Both the position numbers and the translations under genes were made by a program. The notes beneath the pieces are model-generated. The model saw only the letters and a list, made by a program, of their open reading frames with translations, was not told the DNA's origin and searched no databases. A stretch of 64,000 nt of DNA from an uncultured Sphaerochaeta sp. Its GTDB lineage: Bacteria; Spirochaetota; Spirochaetia; Sphaerochaetales; Sphaerochaetaceae. The stretch is from assembly GCF_963677075.1 (NCBI RefSeq), contig NZ_OY781873.1:1612001-1676000 (forward strand), read 5' to 3'. Shown in pieces: positions 8,436 to 16,431 of the stretch (position 1 is the stretch's first letter; each line of letters begins with the position of its first letter).

Positions 8436-9486
8436 GCGTTGCGCTACTGTCCAATTCAAACACGTTGAAATTCCCAGGTATCTTTCAGTATGGAGGAATT
8501 CTGCAGTCCCTGTCGTGTTTGCCTCGAATAAACGCTTTGCCCCTGCCTTGGGGGTATGTATAACTTCACTGCTTGAAAATATTGATAGAGATCGGTCGTA
8601 TGATATTATAGTACTGGAATCGGATTTATCAGAGGATTCAAAACAGAGGCTTGAACTGACTTGTAAACAGTATCCCCAAGTGCATCTACGATTCTACAAC
8701 CCCAGAATCTTAATTGGGAAGAGAGCTCTACAAAAGAATCCAACAGATCATATTACGATAGAGACGTATTACCGATTCCTGATAGCTGACATCCTTCCAG
8801 ATTATGAAAAAGTACTCTATCTGGATTGTGATACAGTGATACTGGATGATGTAGGCAAGTTGTACGATACGGAAATGAATGGAAATATATTAGCCGCGAC
8901 AATTGACCCAGAGATTTCCAGCCTTGCAATGGGGAAGGATCTCAGTTTGAAGTCATATTTACAAGAAGTTCTGGGACTGCAAGCGGGAGACCCATATTTT
9001 CAAGCAGGTGTTTTAGTTATTGACTTGAAAGCAATGCGTTCATTTCATTCTGTAGATCAATGGATTGAATTGGTAGGAGAGCGTAGATACCGATTTAATG
9101 ATCAGGATCTGTTGAACAAGGAGTGTAGAGGACGCTATCAGGTATTGGATATGCGATGGAACACCGTAGTGGATTGTAACCACACCAGAATGCAAACCAT
9201 TGAAGATGGTCCATATTCACTTTATGATGCGTATATCCAAGCTCGAAAGGATCCTCATATCGTGCATTATGCTGGATTTGAGAAACCTTGGGATGTACTC
9301 GATTCTGATTTTGCATATCTCTTTTGGCACTATGCGAAAAGGAGTGAGTTTTTTGAGCAGTTATTGATGATGGTGTTGAACAGTGCTGATGGAAAGAAAG
9401 AGTCTATAGTATTACGACTTTTTCCACGTGGGAGTCGGCGACGTCGATTTGCAAAGCAACTATTCTATAAAGCGACTCGCATTTAG
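8383..9486 (+). CDS. GT8-family glycosyltransferase domain protein (possibly the C-terminal part of a broken gene)
   Basis: The GT8 domain runs from about residue 40 (VPVVFASNKRFAPALGV) to 305. It has the metal-binding DxD (YLDCDTVILDD, Asp148 and Asp150), an NDQDLLN segment, and the HYAGFEKPW box with His295 typical of the family. It would transfer a hexose from a nucleotide sugar to a lipopolysaccharide-like or capsule acceptor at the cytoplasmic face. The first ATG has no ribosome binding site and overlaps the preceding open frame by 53 bp in the +1 frame, so the true N-terminus is uncertain. Its basic C-terminal tail (RGSRRRRFAK) may bind membrane. The next gene, a priming sugar transferase, follows after 23 nt. 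Confidence 0.8.
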   Translation: MYCCYQLYLACSPSLEVKRCATVQFKHVEIPRYLSVWRNSAVPVVFASNKRFAPALGVCITSLLENIDRDRSYDIIVLESDLSEDSKQRLELTCKQYPQVHLRFYNPRILIGKRALQKNPTDHITIETYYRFLIADILPDYEKVLYLDCDTVILDDVGKLYDTEMNGNILAATIDPEISSLAMGKDLSLKSYLQEVLGLQAGDPYFQAGVLVIDLKAMRSFHSVDQWIELVGERRYRFNDQDLLNKECRGRYQVLDMRWNTVVDCNHTRMQTIEDGPYSLYDAYIQARKDPHIVHYAGFEKPWDVLDSDFAYLFWHYAKRSEFFEQLLMMVLNSADGKKESIVLRLFPRGSRRRRFAKQLFYKATRI

Positions 9487-9509
9487 TATGGGAGTGGGGA
9501 ATTTGGTAT

Positions 9510-10886
9510 ATGAAAAATAAGGCTAATAAAGCATTGTTGGTTTTAAAAGTATTAGGAGATACCCTTGCTGTTTTAAGCGCTTGGTTGCTTGCGGGTTATT
9601 TTCGTTTTTATATTCTTCCAGGTGGAAGGATTGCTTCATTTGCCTTGTTCTTACAACTTTCTGTACTAGTATGGATCTTCAATATATTTTTTATCAGTAG
9701 GAATAATCTTTATGTAGAGGAGTTGGAGCATTCATGGCGAAAAGAAACAAGTACCCTGATATTTAGTGCATTTGAAGCTCTCTTGCTCCTCTTGGTTGTA
9801 CTCTACTTCTTCTTCTCTGAAAAAGTGAGCCGAATTGCCATTGGGCTGTATTTTTTTATTATCGTTATTTTCTTGGTTTTGGAACGGACCATTATTTCAT
9901 CCTATATAAAGAAAAGTTACAAGAAAGGAAAGTATACACGACGTATACTCCTCGTTGGGTATGGAGAGAAACTTGAACACTATGAAAGTGCATTGCATAG
10001 CAGGCGGATGCACGGTATCAAATTGGTTGGTCAATTCGACGGAGAAGGAGTATCCATCGGCGGTGCAAGACAAATCAATGCAGGTTTGTTGCGTGAAGCG
10101 GTTGCATTGACAAATCCTGATCTGGTAGTGATTGGATATCCGGGAGAAGAACATAAAAGGCAAGAAAAGATGGTTGCACAGGCCTTGGATCTGCTCAATG
10201 AAAAAGTAGTAATGCTCCCAAGTGTACCGGAATCGTACATTGGTACACAAATTTCTGATTTTAGATGGATACCAATGCTTACTCTCAATGCTGCAGAGAT
10301 GGGGTTCTTTCAGCGTTTTATGAAACGCACCTTTGATATTGTTTCTTGTAGTTTTGGTATCGTGCTTATTTCCCCAGTATTATTGTTGATTGCTCTATTG
10401 ATTAAACTTTCTTCACCAGGCCCTATTATTTTCAAGCAAAAACGGATTACGCGAGATGAAGAAGAGTTTACCATGTACAAATTCAGGAGTATGAGAACTG
10501 ATATCCCTGAAGGGAATGCCCACTGGACAGAAGAGAATGATCCAAGGATTACCAATATAGGCCGATTTCTCAGGAAAACGAGCTTGGATGAATTGCCCCA
10601 GTTGTTTAATGTTATTGGTGGTTCGATGAGTTTGATCGGACCACGACCTGAAAGGCCTGAATTGGTTGAGAAATTCAATCACGAGATTCCTGGGTATAGG
10701 ATGCGCCATAGATTTAAGGCAGGGGTTTCTGGATGGGCACAGGTAAATGGTTGGAGAGGAAACACATCTCTGGAACGTAGAATTGAATTTGATTTATACT
10801 ATATAAGGAATTGGACTTTGCTCTTTGATCTAAAGATTGTACTCTTTACTTTCTTTAGAGGATTTGTAAATGAGAATGCGTATTAA
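9510..10886 (+). CDS. Undecaprenyl-phosphate sugar phosphotransferase (initiating transferase)
   Basis: This 458-residue polyprenyl glycosylphosphotransferase starts a surface-polysaccharide repeat by moving a sugar-1-phosphate to undecaprenyl phosphate in the inner membrane. Four N-terminal membrane helices (about 10-125) and a Rossmann-like linker (about 140-260) are followed by the catalytic domain from about 268. That domain has KRTFDI, the membrane re-entrant helix, KFRSM, TSLDELPQL with the Asp-Glu pair, and IGPRPERPE. The length and layout match WbaP/CpsE-type enzymes. Which sugar is used cannot be read from sequence. It sits in the A/T-rich glycan cluster with GT8 and GT2 genes. Confidence 0.92.
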   Translation: MKNKANKALLVLKVLGDTLAVLSAWLLAGYFRFYILPGGRIASFALFLQLSVLVWIFNIFFISRNNLYVEELEHSWRKETSTLIFSAFEALLLLLVVLYFFFSEKVSRIAIGLYFFIIVIFLVLERTIISSYIKKSYKKGKYTRRILLVGYGEKLEHYESALHSRRMHGIKLVGQFDGEGVSIGGARQINAGLLREAVALTNPDLVVIGYPGEEHKRQEKMVAQALDLLNEKVVMLPSVPESYIGTQISDFRWIPMLTLNAAEMGFFQRFMKRTFDIVSCSFGIVLISPVLLLIALLIKLSSPGPIIFKQKRITRDEEEFTMYKFRSMRTDIPEGNAHWTEENDPRITNIGRFLRKTSLDELPQLFNVIGGSMSLIGPRPERPELVEKFNHEIPGYRMRHRFKAGVSGWAQVNGWRGNTSLERRIEFDLYYIRNWTLLFDLKIVLFTFFRGFVNENAY

Positions 10887-10896
10887 TGAGGAAGTT

Positions 10897-11721
10897 ATGA
10901 GAAAGTATTTACTCAGCTTAATTTTGTGTGTATTGGGTTTTTCGTCTTTATTTGCGGCAGACCAGGAAATTCGTTCGACCTTGCCAGCGTTAACTTCATC
11001 CCAGATTCAGGAACTTCTGGACGGAAAGATTATTGATGGTGAAACGATTGATGGGGGAAAGATAACTCAATTTTTTGCAAAAGGAACTGAAGCGTATGAT
11101 AGGGCTGTTATTGCTGAGCGATCAACAAATGGATTCAGTATTGCTGCAGTGAGTTATATTCCCTATGGACCAGAGCTGAAAGCCATGAGCAAAGAAGATC
11201 GGCAACTGGCGATTTTTAATAAGATTAGAGCCATATCCACACAAGAGGGAATTACCTATATTTCTTGGAGAGCAGGTAATAAACCAAAGATTCTTATCGA
11301 AAAATCCTCCTATATGGAAGATAGCAAAAATCTGAATAATCTACTCCCAGATCCAGTAGTCTCTACCTTTCCATACTCTGTTCAGAGCTATGTCTACCAG
11401 CGGGATAGTTCCTTTGGCGGTAACCGTTACTTGCACACCTATACGAATAGTGATGAGGAGATTTTCGTAGAGATCATGAATATCAGTACGCTAAGGGTAT
11501 TTGGTATTTTTACAGCTGTGCCAAAAGAACAACTCCACATCAGTATGGGCACATACCAGATGGAGGATGGCTTGTTGCTATGTGCTCTTACAACCATTGA
11601 AGATCGTGAACCAGAAGTAGGGGTTTTCGGTATTACCGTAGATCTTCCCTCAGCTTTCATGAGAAGAATTAGGGCTCTACAAAATTGGTTTGTTGATCAG
11701 CTTGCTACAATAGAAAATTAA
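10897..11721 (+). CDS. Secreted protein of unknown function, possibly DUF6675-like
   Basis: The 274-residue product has a signal peptide (hydrophobic core to about residue 18, then SLFAAD) and a mature region rich in beta-strand patterns. I associate it only tentatively with the spirochaete DUF6675 group. The first ATG in the frame, at 10870, lies inside the upstream gene; the ATG at 10897 has a GAGGAAG ribosome site and begins the signal peptide, so it is chosen. It lies 10 nt after the initiating transferase and 11 nt before a Wzi-like barrel, which suggests a periplasmic role in polysaccharide assembly or export. No catalytic motif is seen. Confidence 0.7.
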   Translation: MRKYLLSLILCVLGFSSLFAADQEIRSTLPALTSSQIQELLDGKIIDGETIDGGKITQFFAKGTEAYDRAVIAERSTNGFSIAAVSYIPYGPELKAMSKEDRQLAIFNKIRAISTQEGITYISWRAGNKPKILIEKSSYMEDSKNLNNLLPDPVVSTFPYSVQSYVYQRDSSFGGNRYLHTYTNSDEEIFVEIMNISTLRVFGIFTAVPKEQLHISMGTYQMEDGLLLCALTTIEDREPEVGVFGITVDLPSAFMRRIRALQNWFVDQLATIEN

Positions 11722-11732
11722 TAGGATTTATT

Positions 11733-13712
11733 ATGAAAACTATACGTATTGTTTTACTAATTGGTGTGTTGCTTTTCACTCTCTCTGCAATTTCAGCTGC
11801 TGATCAGCTTTCGATACCTTTAGGGCATCGTGCATATCAAGTATTGGAGAATGCGCAGATTCGTGGATTAATCGATAAGCAGATAGCTGTAAAACCCTAT
11901 AGTGCCAACAAGGTAGTGTCATTGCTTACTGAAATTGTTGAAGAGCAAGAGCAGTTGAGTAAATTGGAAAGGGAGGAAGTGGCACAGCTTCTGGAACAAC
12001 TTACCCGTACCTATGGCACCGATCCATCTCCCTTAGATGCTGTATTCTCAACTGGTTACTTCAGGACATATGATGAAGAAACAAAACTAGGTGCTTCCTT
12101 GGGTGTTACACTCCAGACACAGCAGACAGTGAATATTGCTTCAAAGGAGTATGATTCCAGGAACACCATTCTTGCCTATCTGAAAGGCGATCTTGGAGAG
12201 CATATTTCCTACAACATGGATTTTGGGCTGAATATTGATAAGCTGAACTCAGAGGTATTCCTTCCCACAGAGTTTACCATCCCAGGGGAAGGCTTCTATA
12301 TGCAGCTGCTATCCGGTGGGTCACAGTTGCGTTCCATTCCTGCTGATTCCTTCTATACAGGGCTCTCCCTATCCCCTGAGCTATCCGGTTCCTTCTTTGA
12401 TGGTGTCTTGAGTCTTCGCTGGGGTTCCATCAAGAGAGATTGGGGGCCAGGTCTCAACAATCTGATGCTGAGTACCGATGCAAGAAGTTTTGACGGGGTT
12501 GATATACAAGTAGATTTTGCTCCATGGTTACATTATTCAGTGATCACAGGATCACTGGGAAAATTCTCTCTTGATACCCTTGATGGTAATCCGTTCTTCT
12601 CCGATGACTACCAGCAAGATAAACCATACTACCGATTTGACAACAACTTCAGTGCCCACCGTGTTGAGCTGGATGTGGGAAATTTGCTTACCCTCAGTAT
12701 CTTTGAATCAACAGTATGGCAAAAAAGATTTGAAATTGGGTACCTCAACCCCCTAGCAATCTATATGTTCCAGCAGAACAACCTTGGGGATATTGATGAC
12801 GTGTTTGCAGGCTTGGATTTCTCCTTTACACTCCCATCAACTGCTCGTTTCTATGGTGCGATGGGCATGAATGAGATGAATGTAGTGGGGAATCCCATTA
12901 CCATGCTCAAGGCACCAAGGAATATGTTTGCCTTCCAAGCAGGTTTTGTTGTTCCCATTCCTGTAGGAAGCTTCTCCAGCCTGACGGTTCAATGGACCTA
13001 CATTGGCCCATTTGTATATACCCACTATCCAATTATGGAGAAGACTGGTGTATTGGATGATTTATCTGCTGGTACAACGGTTACTGATTTTGAAAATACG
13101 TATGAAATAGTTGCTGTTGGACCTGATACAATGCTCTATAAAAATTTGAATTCTAAAGGTGACTATGATTGGGTGATTGATGTTACGGATAAATATACTG
13201 AATATACCTCTCCAGACGGCCGTACTGTGATCGAAAAAGAAGCTGATGGTTTGTATCATATCTACGAAACCTCCAGTGAAACAGCCTATGTGAACAAGGG
13301 AGAGAATCTTGGCTATCCGCTTGATCCCAACAGCCAGGAGTTCCTGGTCCAGCTGGATCTTGGCCTTCCAAAGGGTTGGACCGCTCAGCTGCAGACAAAG
13401 TACCAGGTGCGTAGTGGCCAGTATGGGTTCATGATAGAACAGTTCATGAATTATAGTGATGATCATAACTATCAGGAGAAAAATTTCTGGGATAATGAAT
13501 TCAAGCGCACGCTCTCTATGCAGATGAAGGCCTCTAAGAAATTCTCTGATATGCCGATTGAACTTACCGCTGGTTATCGTTTTACGGTAGTATGGGAGAA
13601 GCCTGTCACTTCTGGAGATATACCATATGATGGAAGGGGTGTTACGTTCGGTCCATGGAGTGACCCAACCTTTGATCATATAGTCCAGATCGGCGCAAAA
13701 GTGTTTTTCTAG
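11733..13712 (+). CDS. Wzi-like outer-membrane beta-barrel (capsule assembly family)
   Basis: This 659-residue protein has a signal peptide, a short helical N-terminal domain (about 25-105; GHRAYQVLENAQIRGLI and KPYSANKVVSLL) and a long barrel of alternating strands. The segment SLRWGSIKRDWGPGLNNLML carries the W-G-P-G signature seen in Wzi-type capsule assembly proteins. It ends in an aromatic Phe (KVFF), as outer-membrane barrel substrates do. Wzi proteins anchor capsule or exopolysaccharide at the surface. An insert at about 450-530, rich in Asp, Thr and Tyr, would be an extracellular loop. It belongs to the polysaccharide operon. Confidence 0.75.
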   Translation: MKTIRIVLLIGVLLFTLSAISAADQLSIPLGHRAYQVLENAQIRGLIDKQIAVKPYSANKVVSLLTEIVEEQEQLSKLEREEVAQLLEQLTRTYGTDPSPLDAVFSTGYFRTYDEETKLGASLGVTLQTQQTVNIASKEYDSRNTILAYLKGDLGEHISYNMDFGLNIDKLNSEVFLPTEFTIPGEGFYMQLLSGGSQLRSIPADSFYTGLSLSPELSGSFFDGVLSLRWGSIKRDWGPGLNNLMLSTDARSFDGVDIQVDFAPWLHYSVITGSLGKFSLDTLDGNPFFSDDYQQDKPYYRFDNNFSAHRVELDVGNLLTLSIFESTVWQKRFEIGYLNPLAIYMFQQNNLGDIDDVFAGLDFSFTLPSTARFYGAMGMNEMNVVGNPITMLKAPRNMFAFQAGFVVPIPVGSFSSLTVQWTYIGPFVYTHYPIMEKTGVLDDLSAGTTVTDFENTYEIVAVGPDTMLYKNLNSKGDYDWVIDVTDKYTEYTSPDGRTVIEKEADGLYHIYETSSETAYVNKGENLGYPLDPNSQEFLVQLDLGLPKGWTAQLQTKYQVRSGQYGFMIEQFMNYSDDHNYQEKNFWDNEFKRTLSMQMKASKKFSDMPIELTAGYRFTVVWEKPVTSGDIPYDGRGVTFGPWSDPTFDHIVQIGAKVFF

Positions 13713-13734
13713 ATGATAGGAGGAGGTTTCTCTG

Positions 13735-14499
13735 ATGCTGTATCAAAAAGGGGTATGCTCGGTAATCATACCAGCATTTAACTGTGAAGACACCCTCAGG
13801 GAAACTGTTCAATCGGCTCTTGCACAGACCTATTCATCTCTTGAGATACTCATCGTAGATGATGCATCCAAGGACAACACTGCAGGGGTGATGCAGGAAT
13901 TGGCTGATGAGGATAACCGAATCAGGGTATTCTTTCTCTCACAGAATGGGGGAGTGGCAAACGCCCGTAATTTCCTCTTTCAGTACGTGGAAGGGGAGTT
14001 TGTTGCCTTCCTTGATGGTGATGATGTATGGAAGAGCGATAAGTTGGAAAAACAGATTCAGCTGTTGGAGTCTGAGAAGTGTGATCTAGCCTATTCAAGC
14101 TACTCCTTCATCGATGGAGAAGGGAATGATATAGGACATGATAAGATAGTTCCAAGGCACTGTTCTTTCAAAGCATTGTTAAAGGAGAACTATGTGCTTC
14201 CTTCTACTGTGGTAATGCGCTCGACTTGGTTACAGGACCGGGCCATGGATGGGTCATATAGCCATGAGGACTTTGTCTTCTGGCTAGGATTACTACAGGA
14301 TGGGGCTATAGCAAGAGGGTGTGTTGAATCCTTGGTCTTCTATCGTCTCTCTGATTCCAATCGATCAGGGGATAAAGTCAAAGCTGCCAAGAACAGGTGG
14401 ATTGTGTATCGAGATTTCTTGCACTTATCCGTACCTGTTGCAGCTTGGTATTTTTTTCAATACACACTCAATGGACTACGGAAATATCGTGGGATATAA
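13735..14499 (+). CDS. GT2-family glycosyltransferase
   Basis: The 254-residue cytoplasmic enzyme has the GT-A fold start CSVIIPAFNCEDTLRETV, the nucleotide-binding VDDASKDNT (Asp42/43), and FLDGDDVW at 92-99 with the metal-binding DxD. Glu/Asp near residue 188 (SYSHEDFVFWLGL) matches the catalytic-base ED motif. It probably adds one residue to the repeat unit started by the upstream phosphotransferase. AGGAGGAGG precedes the ATG. It is sandwiched between two Wzi-like barrel genes. Confidence 0.9.
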   Translation: MLYQKGVCSVIIPAFNCEDTLRETVQSALAQTYSSLEILIVDDASKDNTAGVMQELADEDNRIRVFFLSQNGGVANARNFLFQYVEGEFVAFLDGDDVWKSDKLEKQIQLLESEKCDLAYSSYSFIDGEGNDIGHDKIVPRHCSFKALLKENYVLPSTVVMRSTWLQDRAMDGSYSHEDFVFWLGLLQDGAIARGCVESLVFYRLSDSNRSGDKVKAAKNRWIVYRDFLHLSVPVAAWYFFQYTLNGLRKYRGI

Positions 14500-14527
14500 A
14501 AAGCATGAGCAGAGAGGAGAATTTTGA

Positions 14528-16165
14528 ATGCAAAAAAGACTAGTGTTCGCTCTACTAATGCTTTTGCTCTGCTTGTCAGTGGGACTTGCAAGCCCTTCGG
14601 ACGTTTTCCCTCTTTCTCACTCTGTTCACCAACAGCTGTCTACCCTGTATCTTAGTCAGGGGCTTGCTCTTCCCTCAACAGCTCTTCCGTATACCAGAGC
14701 AGAACTAACATTCTTGCTTTCTCGTATCAATATTGAAAATCTTTCCTTGGTTGAAAACCAGCTTTATGAATTATTGGCCAAGGAAGCCACAAGGGAAATG
14801 CCGGCATTCTCCATTGGATCTGAGATTTCCTATGAAACCTATATCCATAGCAATACAAATAATTTTACCACGGAAGATGACTGGGTGTATTCCTATCAGC
14901 AAAGAAGGCCTTTGCTAACAGTGCCAATTGAGATTTCTTTAGGTGCAGTTTCTGGGGCAATTGATTTTTCGCTGGTAAGCAGGAATGTGGGAGATGAAGA
15001 TTCGATTGCTCTGTTATACGGCAAAAGGCATCTCAGTTCAAACATCCCTTATGATTTCTCTACCGGTGAACAATATTTGGATTCAAATATCCCATATCGT
15101 GCATTCCTCGCTTCAGGTGGAGCAAATTGGTCAGTACAGGTAGGAAGGGACCAGCTCTCATGGGGGCCAGGCGTTAGTGGAAATTTCGTAATTGGAGACC
15201 AACTTCAATACCATAACATGGCAAGGCTTTCTGCCTATAAACATTCCTTCAAGTACTCCTTTCTGGTTTCCTTTTTCCCCCATCCAAAAGAGATATATGA
15301 TTCCTCTCTTTTGGATAGCCAGGCTAGGCCGCTGACTGGACTGAAGATGTTCATGGGGCATCGCTTTGAGTGGCGTCTGTTCTCTGGCCGGGTTGGGTTG
15401 GTGCTTAATGAGGGAATCATGTACCAGAACGAAGATGGCTTGCTTGATCTACGGATTTTGACTCCTATGATGCTCTATCATAACTACTACCTGCGTAGTC
15501 AAGCCAATTCCCTGGCCTCTCTTGAACTGGATTATACATTCCAAAAAGGGTTAAATATTTATACACAATTTGCCGTTGATGAACTAGCCTTCGGTGGTAC
15601 AGAGTGGAACCTTGAAAATGGGAGGCATCCTAACGGCCTAGCAATTATGCTTGGAGGAAGAGTGGAGAAACCACTGCGCAAAGGTATTCTGCGAGGGCAC
15701 CTGGAGGGTGTGTATACTGACCCTTATCTCTACCTAAGAAGTCTGGAAGGTGACACGAGTCAAAGTGAGGTTTCAGATAGTCTGAACTATGTCGTAGGGC
15801 TCCGTAAATGGTATTCTGACCATATTGAGTATGATCAAACCTTTCTTGGATACCGATATGGGGGAGATGCAATCGTTTTGAGTACCTCCCTCGGGTATTA
15901 TATTCCTAACTCATGGTATATTCGAGGGCGTTTTTTCAGCATGCTTCATGGGGAGAAGGGTATAGAAAGTCCATGGGAACTCGATGATATTGAACCAGCT
16001 CCTTCCGGCATTACGAGTACATATGTACAGCTTGGGGTTTCTGCTGGAACCTTCTTAGGAGCTTGGAATGTATATAGTTCTTTCGATTTTTTATCAACAG
16101 CAAATAATGCTGATTATGACTTTGATTTTCAGCTAGTATTCGGAGCTACTTACTCATGGGAATGA
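14528..16165 (+). CDS. Second Wzi-like outer-membrane beta-barrel
   Basis: This 545-residue protein resembles the barrel at 11733 in layout but is clearly a different paralogue. It has a signal peptide ending near GLAS, a helical N-terminal domain (SHSVHQQLSTLYLSQGL, then LPYTRAELTFLLSRI), and a barrel with VQVGRDQLSWGPGVSGN, again the W-G-P-G signature. Further strands alternate aromatic residues to the end (FGATYSWE). It lacks a terminal Phe. It may form a partner or alternative anchor for the surface polysaccharide. GAGGAG precedes the start, and it follows the GT2 gene by 28 nt. Confidence 0.72.
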   Translation: MQKRLVFALLMLLLCLSVGLASPSDVFPLSHSVHQQLSTLYLSQGLALPSTALPYTRAELTFLLSRINIENLSLVENQLYELLAKEATREMPAFSIGSEISYETYIHSNTNNFTTEDDWVYSYQQRRPLLTVPIEISLGAVSGAIDFSLVSRNVGDEDSIALLYGKRHLSSNIPYDFSTGEQYLDSNIPYRAFLASGGANWSVQVGRDQLSWGPGVSGNFVIGDQLQYHNMARLSAYKHSFKYSFLVSFFPHPKEIYDSSLLDSQARPLTGLKMFMGHRFEWRLFSGRVGLVLNEGIMYQNEDGLLDLRILTPMMLYHNYYLRSQANSLASLELDYTFQKGLNIYTQFAVDELAFGGTEWNLENGRHPNGLAIMLGGRVEKPLRKGILRGHLEGVYTDPYLYLRSLEGDTSQSEVSDSLNYVVGLRKWYSDHIEYDQTFLGYRYGGDAIVLSTSLGYYIPNSWYIRGRFFSMLHGEKGIESPWELDDIEPAPSGITSTYVQLGVSAGTFLGAWNVYSSFDFLSTANNADYDFDFQLVFGATYSWE

Positions 16166-16364
16166 CACGTATAATCTGTGCATTTAGATTGGATAAGTTT
16201 GCTTACTGTTGGGTTTAGTGCTTAGTTTGCGGTTTTTTTTATTAAGTGTTGCAATACATCGATTTGTAACAAATTTCCCTCGTTTTCCATACCAATCCGC
16301 TTTGTTTAGTACTATACCGTTGTTTTTCCTGTTACTTCCTTGTCGGAGTTCTGTTTACTATGTG

Positions 16365-16393
16365 TTGACACTGATAGACAAAGCAACTAATCT
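16365..16393 (+). promoter_or_regulatory. Possible promoter of the Omp85-like gene
   Basis: Within the 266-bp A/T-rich gap, TTGACA (16365-16370), 17 nt and TAATCT (16388-16393) stand 38 nt before the ATG at 16432. The -35 is perfect and the -10 is weak. A run of eight T near 16231-16238 might end the preceding operon, but no strong stem precedes it. Confidence 0.4.
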
Positions 16394-16431
16394 TGTCAAT
16401 AAGCATAAGTTTTCGGGAAAATTGAGGTGGT

